Positions 36,259 through 46,413 of a stretch of 64,000 nt of DNA are shown here, in pieces (position 1 is the first letter of the stretch; each line of letters begins with the position of its first letter). The notes under the pieces were generated by a model that was not told the DNA's origin, made no database searches, and saw nothing but the letters and a program-made list of their open reading frames with translations. A program made the position numbers and the translations under genes. Source of the stretch: Candidatus Hydrogenedentota bacterium (GTDB lineage: Bacteria; Hydrogenedentota; Hydrogenedentia; Hydrogenedentales; SLHB01); the NCBI GenBank assembly GCA_020848835.1, contig JADLHJ010000084.1:1-64000 (forward strand). Reading direction: 5' to 3'.

Positions 36259-36353
36259 GCATGGGGCGTTGCAGCCATGACCGCAACGGGTGGAGAGCTT
36301 ATCAATTGTGGAACGTGCGTGTCAAACCGGGGACGTGACGCGACACAGGACCG

Positions 36354-36377
36354 CGTAAACGCGGAACTCCGAACGGG
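36354..36377. repeat. Short dispersed repeat unit
   Basis: The 24-nt stretch that starts CGTAAACGCGGAACTCCG is shared with the intergenic region at ~17008-17050, where it occurs as two tandem, slightly divergent units. No coding frame is associated. Confidence 0.5.
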
Positions 36378-36395
36378 CCAGGCCGATACGCGGGA

Positions 36396-36827
36396 CTATT
36401 GTTGCCCGGGCATATCGAAGGATAGTTCTTTGGCGTCATCGTCGACTTCGTAGATGTTGGCGACGATTCCGTTGTTAAAGGGTCGGACGATGAAGCCGAG
36501 TTCGCCGGGGCCCACGGTGATGCGCGCGGAGATACTGCCGTTGGTGTTGTCTTCGAGGCGCCACTCGAGTTCGCTCAGGGTGTCTCCAAACTTCGCGCGA
36601 CTGAGGCGGATGATGCGCATCTTGAACCGTGGTACCGGTGAGTCGAGAACGTTCTCGAATACCAGCGTATCTCCGTCTGGAAACTTGAGCTGCGTGAGCG
36701 GGGAATCGGTGAGGTTGGTGACGTAGTAGGGGAACGTGGCGGCGCTGCCGGTCGGCGGGCAACTGGGCAGTAATACGCAGGACGCTATGACGAGGATTGA
36801 CAACATCTGTTTTTTCCGCGCACCCAT
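36396..36827 (-). CDS. Small lipoprotein downstream of leuS
   Basis: A 143-residue putative lipoprotein with a signal peptide ending in LLPSC (lipobox). The mature part is beta-rich (YYVTNLTDSPLTQLKF, RITVGPGELGFIVRPF) with an acidic C-terminus (EVDDDAKELSFDMPG). GGAG lies 7 nt before ATG 36827. It starts 28 nt after leuS on the same strand, the position where many Gram-negatives carry lptE, but it is shorter and shows no LptE-like pattern, so that name is not given. Confidence 0.7.
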   Translation of the reverse strand: MGARKKQMLSILVIASCVLLPSCPPTGSAATFPYYVTNLTDSPLTQLKFPDGDTLVFENVLDSPVPRFKMRIIRLSRAKFGDTLSELEWRLEDNTNGSISARITVGPGELGFIVRPFNNGIVANIYEVDDDAKELSFDMPGQQ

Positions 36828-36855
36828 ACTCGACTCTCCCTGCCCAAATAAGGCG

Positions 36856-39381
36856 TTATTTCACGACGAACCCCACCAGTTTTCCCGGTACGAATACTTC
36901 CTTCACGATCGATTTGCCGTCGAGGTGTGCAGCCACCTTGGCATCAGACCTTGCGGCCGCTAGTATATCCTCTTTTGATGCGGCTGCGGCTACACCGATG
37001 ACGCCGCGTAACTTCCCGTTTACCTGAACGGGGATTTCGATGGTGTCTTCGACGAGCAAAGTCTCGTCATAGGTCGGCCAGGCTTCGTAGGCGATGCTGG
37101 TGGTATGGCCGAGGCGTTCCCACAATTCTTCGCAGAGGTGGGGGGAGAATGGCGCGAGGATGAGCACGAATTTTTCGATGTCTTCGCGGCCAATAGCCTC
37201 GGCTCTTGAGGCCACGTTCAGATACTCCATCATGCGTGATATGGCGGTGTTGAATTGCAGGTTGTCTACGTCTTGTGTGACGGCCTTGATTGCGTGGTGG
37301 AGTGCTTTTTGTGTTGCCGCATCGCCTTCGCCTGATAAAACGCGCGCATGCAACGCGCCGTCCTCTGCGATAACTAGGGCCCACACCCTGCGCATAAAAC
37401 GATTGATACCGTGGAGGCCTTCTTCTGTCCAGGGCTTATCGCGTTCGAGTGGACCCATGAACATTTCGTAAAGTCGCAGCGTGTCCGCGCCTTGCTCTTC
37501 GACAACCTTGTCGGGGTTCACGACGTTGTAGCGTGACTTGCTCATTTTCTCGACCTGCGTCGCCACGCGCGCACCGGTCTCTTTTACAAACCATTCACCA
37601 TCGCGCTTCTCGACCTGCTCGGGGTAGTAGTACTTTCCATTGTCGTCGCGATACGAATACGCCTGGATTTTGCCCGGATTGAACAAGCGCAGGAACGGCT
37701 CTTTCGTCGATACATATCCCGCGTCGTAGAGCACCTTGTGCCAAAAGCGCGAGTAGAGGAGATGCAGCACGGCGTGTTCGGTTCCGCCGACGTAAAGATC
37801 GACGGGCATCCAATAGCGCTCGGCTTCTTTTGACCAGGCTTCCGCATCGTTGCGCGCATCGACGAAGCGCAGGTAGTACCAGCACGATCCGGCCCATTGC
37901 GGCATCGTATTCGTTTCGCGCACGGCGGGTTTGCCGGTAATCGGATGGGTGACGTTGACCCAATCTTTCGCACGCGCGAGCGGCGGCTGCCCGTCGGCTG
38001 TCGGCTTGTATTCATCCAACTCCGGCAAGGTGATCGGCAAGTCCTTCATAGGCACTGCGCGCTGCGTGCCGTCTTCCAGCGTGATGATTGGAATGGGTTC
38101 GCCCCAGTAACGCTGGCGCGAAAACAGCCAGTCGCGCAAACGGTAGTTTACCGTCGCCTTGCCGACCTTGCGCTCCTCTAACCATGCGGATATTTTCTTT
38201 TTTGCATCAGGCACGGAGAGGCCATTGATTAGACCCGAGTTCACTAACTTGCCGTCGCCGGTATAGGCTTCTTTCGTTACGTCGCCACCGCTGACGACTT
38301 CAATGATTGGCAAGTTGAACTTCGTGGCGAATTCGTAGTCGCGCGTGTCGTGCGCGGGCACGGCCATGATCGCGCCGTAACCGTATTCGGCCAGCACGTA
38401 GTCCGCTGTCCAGATTGGAATGCGTTGATCATTCACCGGATTGATTGCGTAGGCGCCGGTGAAGACGCCGGTTTTTTCACGCTCTGCAGCCATGCGATCT
38501 TGCGCGCTGCGTTTGGAGGCGGCGCTGATGTATTCCTCGACTGCCGTACGCTGTCCGTCGGTGGTAATCTGAAGCGTAAGGGAATGTTCCGGCGCCAGCA
38601 CGCAATAAGTCGCGCCGAATAAAGTATCAGGGCGTGTTGTAAATATTGTGAACGACAGTGCGGAATCGGCAACTTTGAAACTAACGTCCGCGCCTTCGCT
38701 TTTACCGATCCACTCGCGCTGCATCGTCTTCACGTTCTCGGGCCAATCGACCTCATCGAGATCAGCGATAAGCTGTTCGGCGTAAGCGGTGATCTTCAAC
38801 ATCCACTGGCGCATCATGCGTTTTTCGACGGGGTCTCCGGTCTCGACGTACCTGCCGTCCTTCACTTCTTCATTGGCCAGTACGGTGCCTACGGCGGGGC
38901 ACCAATTCACGGGTGCTTCGGTTTGATAGGCGAGGCCGCGTTCGAACAAAACCTCGAAAATCCACTGTGTCCACTTGTAATACTTAGGATCGGTCGTATC
39001 AATTTCGCGGTCCCAATCGTACGATAGTCCAAGTAATTGCAGTTGCCTGCGAAAGGTGTCGCAGTTTTTTCTTGTGATATTCGAAGGATGCTCGCCGGTG
39101 CGCATGGCGTGGCGTTCCGCGGGCAACCCAAAAGCGTCCCAGCCCATCGGATGAAGTACATTGAAGCCTTTCATTCGCTTTACGCGCGCGATGATGTCTG
39201 TGGCTACGTAGCCGAGCGGGTGTCCTACATGCAGGCCGTCGCCGCTGGGGTACGGGAACATGTCAAGGATGTAATATTTTGGTTTGTCTTGATCGATGTC
39301 GGACCGGAAAGTCTTGTTCGCCGCCCAATAGTTCTGCCACTTTTTCTCAATCGACCCATGGTCGTATTTGCCGCTCGACAT
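36856..39381 (-). CDS. leuS: Leucyl-tRNA synthetase
   Basis: An 841-residue class I synthetase that charges tRNA-Leu. The HIGH-like motif is in [18 protein letters not shown] (~residue 45) and the KMSKS loop in [10 protein letters not shown] (~565). The editing domain includes [15 protein letters not shown] and HDTRDYEFA. Length and domain order are canonical. AGGAAAG precedes the ATG. A lipoprotein gene follows after 28 nt. Confidence 0.97.
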   Translation of the reverse strand: MSSGKYDHGSIEKKWQNYWAANKTFRSDIDQDKPKYYILDMFPYPSGDGLHVGHPLGYVATDIIARVKRMKGFNVLHPMGWDAFGLPAERHAMRTGEHPSNITRKNCDTFRRQLQLLGLSYDWDREIDTTDPKYYKWTQWIFEVLFERGLAYQTEAPVNWCPAVGTVLANEEVKDGRYVETGDPVEKRMMRQWMLKITAYAEQLIADLDEVDWPENVKTMQREWIGKSEGADVSFKVADSALSFTIFTTRPDTLFGATYCVLAPEHSLTLQITTDGQRTAVEEYISAASKRSAQDRMAAEREKTGVFTGAYAINPVNDQRIPIWTADYVLAEYGYGAIMAVPAHDTRDYEFATKFNLPIIEVVSGGDVTKEAYTGDGKLVNSGLINGLSVPDAKKKISAWLEERKVGKATVNYRLRDWLFSRQRYWGEPIPIITLEDGTQRAVPMKDLPITLPELDEYKPTADGQPPLARAKDWVNVTHPITGKPAVRETNTMPQWAGSCWYYLRFVDARNDAEAWSKEAERYWMPVDLYVGGTEHAVLHLLYSRFWHKVLYDAGYVSTKEPFLRLFNPGKIQAYSYRDDNGKYYYPEQVEKRDGEWFVKETGARVATQVEKMSKSRYNVVNPDKVVEEQGADTLRLYEMFMGPLERDKPWTEEGLHGINRFMRRVWALVIAEDGALHARVLSGEGDAATQKALHHAIKAVTQDVDNLQFNTAISRMMEYLNVASRAEAIGREDIEKFVLILAPFSPHLCEELWERLGHTTSIAYEAWPTYDETLLVEDTIEIPVQVNGKLRGVIGVAAAASKEDILAAARSDAKVAAHLDGKSIVKEVFVPGKLVGFVVK

Positions 39382-39499
39382 CTTTCCTCGCTTTCCAAAG
39401 TCAGTTCGAATGAACTGAAAAGCTTATCACGCGGGTAAGGCACATTCCGAATTCCACCGCAAGACATTTAACTATCTTTCGAGCATCTAGACAACGTGA

Positions 39500-39528
39500 T
39501 TAACAGTTGTTTAATACGGGCTTATGGT
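39500..39528 (+). promoter_or_regulatory. Candidate promoter of the kinase operon
   Basis: TTAACA (39500-39505) and TATGGT (39523-39528) are 17 nt apart, 65 nt upstream of the kinase start. A short inverted repeat (ACAAC...GTTGT) overlaps the -35 side. Confidence 0.4.
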
Positions 39529-39592
39529 GCAGAATTGAATCAGGGTTGCTTTTCGGTCTGCGGCGCCGAGGCAAGAGAGGTTTGGGCGAGCT

Positions 39593-41788
39593 TTGATAGC
39601 GGTATCAACACTTGGGCCGGGTTCCACACTGGGAAAGTATGTAATAACTCAGGAACTTGGCCGTGGCGGAATGGGTGTGGTGTATCTTGCCGAAGACACG
39701 ACCCTTTCGCGCACCGTTGCGCTTAAAATACTCTATCCCGCGCTGAGCAGTGATACCGTTTTCATCGAGCGATTCAAGCAAGAAGCTCGCGTGGTCGCAA
39801 ACATCCTGCATCCGAGTATCGTCCGTATCAACAGTTTTGAAACGTTCGATAGTTGTCATGCCATCGACATGGAATACGTGCAGGGCACCTCCCTGGCGCG
39901 ATTGATGGCGAACGAAGTCTTCACGCCGCAGTTGGCGGTCAGTATTGCGCGAGATGTGCTTGATGGATTATCGCTTTGTCACGAACACGGCGTGATTCAT
40001 CGCGATATAAAGCCGAGCAACATTCTTATCACCGAAGACGGCCGCGCGAAGCTCGCGGATTTTGGATTGGCGATAGCCTATGCTACGCACCTTGAGTCTT
40101 CCATCTATAAAGTAGCTTCCACCAGTTTCTTTATGGGCACACCACGATACGCGCCGCCCGAAGCGTGGGAGGGGGTGGAGCCTCGGCCTGACTGGGACCT
40201 CTACTCATTTGGCCTTGTGCTCTATGAAGGTCTGACCGGGAAACCTGTATTCAACGGAACCACGCCTCTAGCAATCGTGAAGCAGTTAATGGTGCAGACG
40301 CCACAGCCTGCGATTCAGGCAGCGCAGGGTATATCAGAACCTTTTGCGAAGTTCATCGATCTCCTTATATCCCGAGATATCCACATGCGTCCCAGTGACG
40401 CGGGCGCAGCCATGATTCAACTGCGCGCGGTGCCGGAGTTTGCAGGGATCGATGAGATGGAATCACCGACGATTCGCGTACGCAACGCGATAAAAAAGGC
40501 CCGGCGATCGGCGCGCGGCGGTCTGCCGTTCAAACGATTGGCAGAAGCTGCGCTAATCCTGCTTGTTCTTGCCGCTGCCATGCTCGCGAGTTTCACCTAC
40601 TTAAGCAGGAAAAACACTGCACAGCCCATTCGCCAAGATGAACTGGCGCGTCGCAACATCCTGAGCGTAGACGAGGTCATCGCCACGCAGAAATTTTCGT
40701 TTCAAGCGCGCGCATACCGTGCCAGGTATTACTCGGATGGCGCTCTTGAACAAAGCACCAGAGATGAACGCTGGATGATTTGCGGTGGACAGGACTCCAG
40801 CGTGTATCAGTTGTTTGGCTATTCAGATCGTTTCTTATTATCCGCGGAACTACGGGACACTGGAAATGCCGTCACCATCAATGGGCATTGGGCAGAATAC
40901 GGGCAACCGTTTGGAGGGGGGCTTCGCACTGGAGAAGTTAATGGTGCAGGCACTTGGATCAATAAAGACACGACGTTAATGGTGCCATTGCGATTCAAGA
41001 ACGAGCGCGATCACACTGAGATGACGCAAAGCGTACTTGCCACCTTCGAACCCGACACCACCGACACGAAATTTGTGTGCGAAATGGAGCGTGCCCCGCT
41101 TCTGCAATCCTTGATTTTTGTAGACTTGCGCGCCCGCCCAGTGGACTGGTTAAGTTCGGTGGAATCATTGCTGCCATGTATGTTCGGTTCTCAATGCGAT
41201 GTCCCAATAACCCATACAGGCGAAATACCGGAAATTGACGGTTCTCTGTCAGAAGCTTTCTGGAATACACGGCGTTTTGTCTCTTCAGGGCGCGCGGGCG
41301 TTTTGGCGGGGCGGCCCCTTATCAACGCATCTGAGATGAAGGCAATAGTGGCAGATAACCATCTATATGTATCGCTGCGAGCACCGAATTCATCGGCCAA
41401 ACGGTGGGGCGTGCGATTTGCTTTCATGCCAGTTCAGAGAGGCTTACTTTCGAATGCTGCAAAGCTGACCGTTTCCCGTTTTCAAGGAGAAGCGGAATCG
41501 TTTACGATGTACGAGAACGGTACCGAATCTCCGTGGAACCATGAAGGCTGGACGCTCGCGCTTGATGAAAGCACTGTTTCTTGCGAACTCGCGATCCCGA
41601 TTGCGTCTTTGCCGCAAAGTTGGCAACCCAAACGCACTACAGTGTGGCGGATGAATGCCAGTGTCCTGAGCGGTGACTTGGCGGCGGATTCAGTGGCCAT
41701 TGCAGTGTGGGGATTTCCCGATTTCAATCATGTTGAAAACGGAGTGTTGCTGCACTTCGATCCCGCCATGACGCGAGGGGATCAGTGA
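39593..41788 (+). CDS. PknB-type Ser/Thr protein kinase with CBM9-like extracellular domain
   Basis: A 731-residue transmembrane kinase. Kinase domain ~16-285: glycine loop LGRGGMGVVYLAED, ATP Lys in VALKIL, catalytic HRDIKPSNIL, DFG in LADFGLA, and GTPRYAPPEAW, all present, so it should be active. One membrane helix lies at ~320-340 (AALILLVLAAAMLASFTYL). The exported part ends in a CBM9-like beta domain beginning at ~540 (PEIDGSLSEAFWNTRRFV), suggesting it binds a carbohydrate or cell-wall ligand. The frame opens at TTG 39593 with weak GAGAGG upstream. It heads a three-gene operon; its stop overlaps the next start (TGATG). Confidence 0.9.
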   Translation: MIAVSTLGPGSTLGKYVITQELGRGGMGVVYLAEDTTLSRTVALKILYPALSSDTVFIERFKQEARVVANILHPSIVRINSFETFDSCHAIDMEYVQGTSLARLMANEVFTPQLAVSIARDVLDGLSLCHEHGVIHRDIKPSNILITEDGRAKLADFGLAIAYATHLESSIYKVASTSFFMGTPRYAPPEAWEGVEPRPDWDLYSFGLVLYEGLTGKPVFNGTTPLAIVKQLMVQTPQPAIQAAQGISEPFAKFIDLLISRDIHMRPSDAGAAMIQLRAVPEFAGIDEMESPTIRVRNAIKKARRSARGGLPFKRLAEAALILLVLAAAMLASFTYLSRKNTAQPIRQDELARRNILSVDEVIATQKFSFQARAYRARYYSDGALEQSTRDERWMICGGQDSSVYQLFGYSDRFLLSAELRDTGNAVTINGHWAEYGQPFGGGLRTGEVNGAGTWINKDTTLMVPLRFKNERDHTEMTQSVLATFEPDTTDTKFVCEMERAPLLQSLIFVDLRARPVDWLSSVESLLPCMFGSQCDVPITHTGEIPEIDGSLSEAFWNTRRFVSSGRAGVLAGRPLINASEMKAIVADNHLYVSLRAPNSSAKRWGVRFAFMPVQRGLLSNAAKLTVSRFQGEAESFTMYENGTESPWNHEGWTLALDESTVSCELAIPIASLPQSWQPKRTTVWRMNASVLSGDLAADSVAIAVWGFPDFNHVENGVLLHFDPAMTRGDQ

Positions 41789-43965
41789 TGGATTGGAAGG
41801 CGTGCCGGTCAAAGTTGCATTTGCTGGTTATTGTCACGATTTGCGCCGTCCCAGCATTCGGGCAAGAAATTGCCCCGTCGTCCGAGCCCAAGGACTTATG
41901 CAGTGTTGGTGGAAAGCTGTACTTCTCGGCTGATGATGGTAACCGCGGACGTGAGTTATGGGTTTTCGACTCACAATCGAAAACAGCGAAGCTGGTAAAG
42001 GACATTTGGCCAGGTGAGCGAGCAAGTAATCCGGCACATTTGACGTCGCTCGGCACCCTGCTCCTCTTCGCAGCCGAAACACCTGCCAACGCGGAGTTGG
42101 GATTATCAAACGGAACGGAATTGTGGGTGTCGGACGGATCAGACGAGGGTACGCAATCGCTTGGAGATTTACACCCGGGCGTTACTTCGGGATTCCATAA
42201 ATGGATCGCCAAACGAGAAGGCATAGCGTACTTCGAGGGGAATCATCCTGATACAGGGGCGGAGTTGTGGCGAACGGACGGCACGATTGAGGGGACTCGA
42301 CTCGCGGCAGACATATGGCAAGGGCCGGAAGGATCCGATCCCTCTAGAAATAATGCAGTCTGGCTACCGGATGGTCGCCTTGTGCTAATGACCTATCGCG
42401 ATGCGAGAGATGTGTTGCTTTCTTTCAGTCCAAGTGACGGACAAATTGAAGAGCTTAAAGTTGTTCACTTGGAATCAAATATATGTGGCGTTCTCGACGG
42501 CGCGGTATATTTTACAGACATGGATAACGAGCACGGCTGGGAACTTTGGCGAACGGATGGTACGCCGTCGGGAACGTTACTATTCAAAGATATCTATTTG
42601 GGTGCTTCTAACGCTTCACCGGGACCAATGATCCTGCATGGCGGTCGGGCCTACTTCAAGGCTGCCGACAAAGAGCATGGTTCAGAGTTGTGGGTTACCG
42701 ATGGCACCGAAAGTGGCACCCGGATGGTCAAAGACATTTATACCGGAGTGGCTGATTCGAGTCCTTTCAATCTGACATCCTGCGGCGACTACCTATATTT
42801 CGCGGCATCGAGCGAGAACTTCGGCATTGAAATCTGGCGTAGTGATGGAACGGAAGAGGGGACGTTTCTTCTCAGCGATATAAACCCAGGTCTTGCGAAT
42901 TCGGACCCGTATGGCCTTACTAATCTCAACGGCAAATTGCTATTTGGTGCGACGTCGTCGGATTTTGGAGTAGAGCTTTGGGGTTCTGATGGGTCCTCTT
43001 CAGGAACAATCCTGGTCAAGGATATTGTTCGTGGTTCTCCTGCAACGTTCAGCGGCAATCCATACGGTTTTTCTGCGCTTGGGCCGCACGTATATTTTCG
43101 CGCCACGACAATCGAGAACGGCGTCGAGTTATGGCATAGCGATGGCTCATTAAACGGGACCGAACTTGTCGAAGATTTGTGCACGGAAATTCGCCCCAAT
43201 CCATCATCGGCGCCCAGTAACCTGACAGCACTGGGGGATACCTTATATTTTGTGGCGCACGATGCCGAATCCGGAAATGAATTGTGGCGCACGATAAATG
43301 AGACGGCGGAATTGGTTCGCGACATTTTTCCGGGGCCGGCGAGTTCAAATCCTCACGACCTTACGCCGTTGAATAATACGCTCTATTTTGGCGCAGACGA
43401 TGGAACCAACGGCGATGAACTATGGTTGACGGACGGTACCGCTGCCGGGACCAAATTGGTTCAGGATTTTGCAGCGCGGGATCTTCACTCTGGTCCAAAG
43501 GAACTTACCGTTTTTCAAAATACCGTATTCTTGGTGGCATGGACAGAAACCCACGGTGAAGAGTTATGCATGGTAAAAGACATGGCGATTCATCGAGTTC
43601 GCGATATCAATCCGGGTCCTGCGTCCTCGCAGCCCCGTGAACTTGTGGTGGCGGGAGGACGTCTTTACTTCCGCGCGAATGACGGCACACACGGAGAGGA
43701 ATTATGGGAAAGTGGGGGAACAGAACCCACGACGCGGATGGTGCTTGACGCGTTTCGCCCGACGACTGTCAGTGAGCTACCCGCGTGGCTAACCCCTGTC
43801 CAAGGTCAGCTCTTTTTCGTTAACTCGGACGAAAAATATGGCATGGAGTTATGGTATCTTGGGCCAAAACGCAGTGAGCCACGACTCTTTGCTGATGTAG
43901 CGCGAGGATACGGAAGTACGATGCCTGATATTATCGCGGTAAATCAGCGGAGTGCATCACGATGA
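41788..43965 (+). CDS. Exported ELWxxDGTxxGT-repeat protein
   Basis: A 725-residue protein with a signal peptide (LLVIVTICAVPAFGQE) and about 13 tandem ~45-50-residue repeats with the core ELWxxDGTxxGTxLVKDI (for example ELWRTDGTPSGTLLFKDI, ELWVTDGTESGTRMVKDI). The repeats form a predicted beta-propeller-like structure common in bacterial surface proteins. ATG 41788 overlaps the kinase stop (TGATG). It is translated between the kinase and the transcription activator, suggesting that it forms part of the same signalling system. Confidence 0.88.
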   Translation: MDWKACRSKLHLLVIVTICAVPAFGQEIAPSSEPKDLCSVGGKLYFSADDGNRGRELWVFDSQSKTAKLVKDIWPGERASNPAHLTSLGTLLLFAAETPANAELGLSNGTELWVSDGSDEGTQSLGDLHPGVTSGFHKWIAKREGIAYFEGNHPDTGAELWRTDGTIEGTRLAADIWQGPEGSDPSRNNAVWLPDGRLVLMTYRDARDVLLSFSPSDGQIEELKVVHLESNICGVLDGAVYFTDMDNEHGWELWRTDGTPSGTLLFKDIYLGASNASPGPMILHGGRAYFKAADKEHGSELWVTDGTESGTRMVKDIYTGVADSSPFNLTSCGDYLYFAASSENFGIEIWRSDGTEEGTFLLSDINPGLANSDPYGLTNLNGKLLFGATSSDFGVELWGSDGSSSGTILVKDIVRGSPATFSGNPYGFSALGPHVYFRATTIENGVELWHSDGSLNGTELVEDLCTEIRPNPSSAPSNLTALGDTLYFVAHDAESGNELWRTINETAELVRDIFPGPASSNPHDLTPLNNTLYFGADDGTNGDELWLTDGTAAGTKLVQDFAARDLHSGPKELTVFQNTVFLVAWTETHGEELCMVKDMAIHRVRDINPGPASSQPRELVVAGGRLYFRANDGTHGEELWESGGTEPTTRMVLDAFRPTTVSELPAWLTPVQGQLFFVNSDEKYGMELWYLGPKRSEPRLFADVARGYGSTMPDIIAVNQRSASR

Positions 43966-45800
43966 ACAGCGATTACGCGCTGACGATTACCCGCGGTACG
44001 CAGCTCAGCAGAACATGGCCGCTTTCGGCGAAGGTGAAAGTTATAGGACGCAGTACGGGGTGCAACATTCGCATTGTGGATGCCACGATTTCGAGAAGGC
44101 ACTGCGAAGTCTGGGTTGAAGACGGGATCGCATGGGTACGCGATCTGGAAAGTTCGAATGATACGCTGCTCAACGGTGTCCCCATTACCAAAGCGAAACT
44201 GAGTACCGGCGACGAAATCCAAATTGGAAAGTACTCGCTGGCTCTTATTCAACTGGAAACCGCTTTCACGCCAAAATGCGATTCTCTCGACGATTCTACA
44301 CCGGCAACGCTGGCTCTTTCCGACGGCTATTATGTGAACGAGGCCGAAGCCTCGAGAAATCCATTGGATATCTCGCCGCGCGAATCGAAGTTTCGCGAAC
44401 TTTTGCGCAGTCATCGCGCATTTGCAGAATGCACAGGAGTCGCCGCGCTCCTCGCCGCACTTTCGCCCGTCATTGCGAGCCACTTCGGCCCGGAGGCGTG
44501 GTGGCTCGTGACGGCAACCGGCGTGGATCGCCGGCTGGTGGCGCATCCCTTATCGGCAACACCAACCGTAGAAGCCGACTTGATAAGGAATATTCAACAG
44601 GCGATTCAAAGCAAGAGCGGGGTGTTAATGCCGCGGCGGCGCGAGTATGAAGGTAGGCCGAGTTTCGAAACGAGCTTGATAGCCCCGCTCATGATAGGCG
44701 AAGAACAACTGGGCGCGCTTGCATTACGCTCGGGGACGCCAAATCGGTTATATGACGAATCAGACCTTGAATTCTTTTTGGGATTGGCCCATTCCTTTGC
44801 ACCGTATTTGTGCATCGCGGAGCAAACAGAGCAACTCCGGCGCGACGTAAACACGCTTCGCGGCAACAATGGTGCTGCAAGCAGCCTTATCGGCAGTAGT
44901 GCAGGCATCACCGAAGTCCGTTCCATGGCCGCCCGCGCCGCGCGATCGGACTTGCCAGTGCTCATTTTGGGCGAAACAGGAACGGGCAAGGAAGTTGTTG
45001 CCCGGATGATCCACGAACTGAGTGGGCGTGCCAAGCATGCATACGTTATCGTGAACGCCCCCGCGATTCCGCGGGAACTATTTGAAAGTGAAATGTTCGG
45101 CCACGAAAAGGGAGCCTTCACGGGGGCGACGCGTCAGAAGATTGGATACTTCGAGGACGCACACAACGGCACCATGTTCCTCGATGAAATTGGCGATCTC
45201 GCGCCTGAACACCAGGCGCGCATGTTGCGCGTCATCGAAACCGGTAAATTTAATCGCGTCGGCGGAACGCGTGAAATTGGCGTGGACGCTCGGATTGTGA
45301 GTGCAACAAACAGGAATTTGCACAGCAAGGGGGCGGATTTTCGGCAGGACCTGTTTCACCGCCTGAGCGGTTTTGTGATAACGATACCACCTTTGCGCGA
45401 TAGAGCAAGCGATATCCCGGATCTGGCCCATCATTTTCTGAACGCATTGCAGCGCCCTGTCACTGCTGCGAGACTAACCCTCTCCAGTGACGCGATGAAC
45501 AAGATTTCCGCTTACACATGGCCGGGAAACGTGAGAGAACTAAAATCGTGTATGGAGCGTGCCGCCGTACTTGCGCAAGGTGATGTAATCGAGCCGGACG
45601 ACATCATGATCTCCGTTCAATCGGACAGGCGTGAGCCTGACTCGAGTTCGCATTTGTTAACGCTTGCAGACGCTGAGCGCCACCATATTCAGCGAATTCT
45701 GAAGCGTCACAATGGGAACATCAAGAGTGCAGCACAGGCACTCAAGATTTCCCGCGTCACGCTGTACAAGAAAATCAGCGACTTCGGCATTCAGCTCTAA
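43962..45800 (+). CDS. FHA-GAF-sigma54 transcriptional activator
   Basis: A 612-residue enhancer-binding protein. Domains: FHA ~25-85 (VIGRSTGCNIRIVD, TISRRHCEVW, SSNDTLLNG); GAF-like ~130-290; AAA+ ~310-540 with Walker A GETGTGKE (~336), the sigma54-contacting GAFTGAT (~383) and Walker B MFLDEIGD; Fis-type HTH at the C-terminus (~575-610; HIQRILKRHNGNIKSAAQAL). The FHA domain reads phosphothreonine, so the kinase encoded two genes upstream is its likely input. It overlaps the previous gene by 4 nt (ATGA). A terminator follows. Confidence 0.93.
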   Translation: MNSDYALTITRGTQLSRTWPLSAKVKVIGRSTGCNIRIVDATISRRHCEVWVEDGIAWVRDLESSNDTLLNGVPITKAKLSTGDEIQIGKYSLALIQLETAFTPKCDSLDDSTPATLALSDGYYVNEAEASRNPLDISPRESKFRELLRSHRAFAECTGVAALLAALSPVIASHFGPEAWWLVTATGVDRRLVAHPLSATPTVEADLIRNIQQAIQSKSGVLMPRRREYEGRPSFETSLIAPLMIGEEQLGALALRSGTPNRLYDESDLEFFLGLAHSFAPYLCIAEQTEQLRRDVNTLRGNNGAASSLIGSSAGITEVRSMAARAARSDLPVLILGETGTGKEVVARMIHELSGRAKHAYVIVNAPAIPRELFESEMFGHEKGAFTGATRQKIGYFEDAHNGTMFLDEIGDLAPEHQARMLRVIETGKFNRVGGTREIGVDARIVSATNRNLHSKGADFRQDLFHRLSGFVITIPPLRDRASDIPDLAHHFLNALQRPVTAARLTLSSDAMNKISAYTWPGNVRELKSCMERAAVLAQGDVIEPDDIMISVQSDRREPDSSSHLLTLADAERHHIQRILKRHNGNIKSAAQALKISRVTLYKKISDFGIQL

Positions 45801-45830
45801 CTACTTACCCACCCTGTCTGTGTTAAGTTT

Positions 45831-45857
45831 CTGTACATCATTTGTGTACAGTTTTTT
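45831..45857 (+). terminator. Rho-independent terminator ending the kinase operon
   Basis: CTGTAC (45831-45836) pairs with GTACAG (45846-45851) around a 9-nt loop, followed by TTTTTT. The flanking GTTAA/TTAAC can extend the stem. It separates the operon from the sigma54-driven small genes. Confidence 0.8.
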
Positions 45858-45955
45858 AACTTTGCTCCGCTGTCGCGTAAGAAACAATTCCAGCACCGGT
45901 TTTCGCAAGACTATATTCATGAATGGCTTACGGTAAGGACCATGTGCCAGTTCAT

Positions 45956-45974
45956 TTTGGCACGCTAAGTGCGT
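45956..45974 (+). promoter_or_regulatory. Sigma-54 promoter
   Basis: The sequence TTGGCACGCTAAGTGCGT carries the -24/-12 elements GG (45959-45960) and GC (45971-45972) exactly 10 nt apart, with the conserved TGGCAC -24 box. Transcription would start near 45984, 25 nt upstream of a GTG start. It lies just beyond a gene for a sigma54 activator, which makes it the likely target. Confidence 0.85.
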
Positions 45975-46008
45975 TACTGGTTGCTGAGGTAGAGAAGGAG
46001 AGGGTCAG

Positions 46009-46182
46009 GTGACGGAAGTGTTGAACAGCGATTATGAGAGCAAGGATTCCCTCGAATCCTTCTGCGCGATGTATGCGCAACGTGTACTCGAGCTAATGGA
46101 TCGCGACCTTTACAAGACTGCGTCTGCCTTGAGCGTTGATAGTTCCAAATTATTCTCGCTTGTGGCGCGCGGCGATAACTAG
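46009..46182 (+). CDS. 57-aa Fis-type HTH-like mini protein under sigma54 control
   Basis: A GTG start with AAGGAG 8 nt upstream opens a 57-residue frame. Residues ~17-52 (FCAMYAQRVLELMDRDLYKT then ASALSVDSSKLFSLV) align with the Fis-type HTH at the end of the upstream activator (pattern IQRxL...ALxxxxxxL). The protein consists of little else, so it looks like a free-standing, degenerate DNA-binding domain. It is directly downstream of the sigma54 promoter. It could compete with or modulate the activator; this is inferred. Confidence 0.6.
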   Translation: MTEVLNSDYESKDSLESFCAMYAQRVLELMDRDLYKTASALSVDSSKLFSLVARGDN

Positions 46183-46191
46183 ACAGGAAAC

Positions 46192-46377
46192 GTGTACGAC
46201 GCCGTCGAAATATGGAATGGCGACAAAGCAGCAGATCCAGAATGGGACGACGAGGAAATGCTCTTGATGCCTTCGATTGTAAGCGCGTTCAAGCCCAACG
46301 AGATAGTGCCGCGCATGAAAGTAGTGGTTCATTACATTGAATGGACCGTGTTGGAGACAAACGTCTCAATTTGTTGA
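46192..46377 (+). CDS. Putative 61-aa acidic protein
   Basis: GTG 46192 follows AGGAAA and the previous stop by 9 nt. It encodes 61 residues, acidic in the N-terminal half (WNGDKAADPEWDDEE), then IVSAFKPNEIVPRMKVVVHY. No family recognised. Its place between two other small genes with good ribosome-binding sites supports translation. Confidence 0.45.
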   Translation: MYDAVEIWNGDKAADPEWDDEEMLLMPSIVSAFKPNEIVPRMKVVVHYIEWTVLETNVSIC

Positions 46378-46413
46378 ACACTCGTGAGTACAGACTGGAC
46401 GAGGAGGTGGGGA

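Noticed and set aside
36181..36260. tRNA boundary with unencoded CCA
   Set aside because: A shift of the acceptor by two bases gives a normal cloverleaf with encoded GCCA (36182-36258).
39382..39592. T-box leader upstream of leuS
   Set aside because: No T-box core sequence or terminator/antiterminator pair seen in either orientation.
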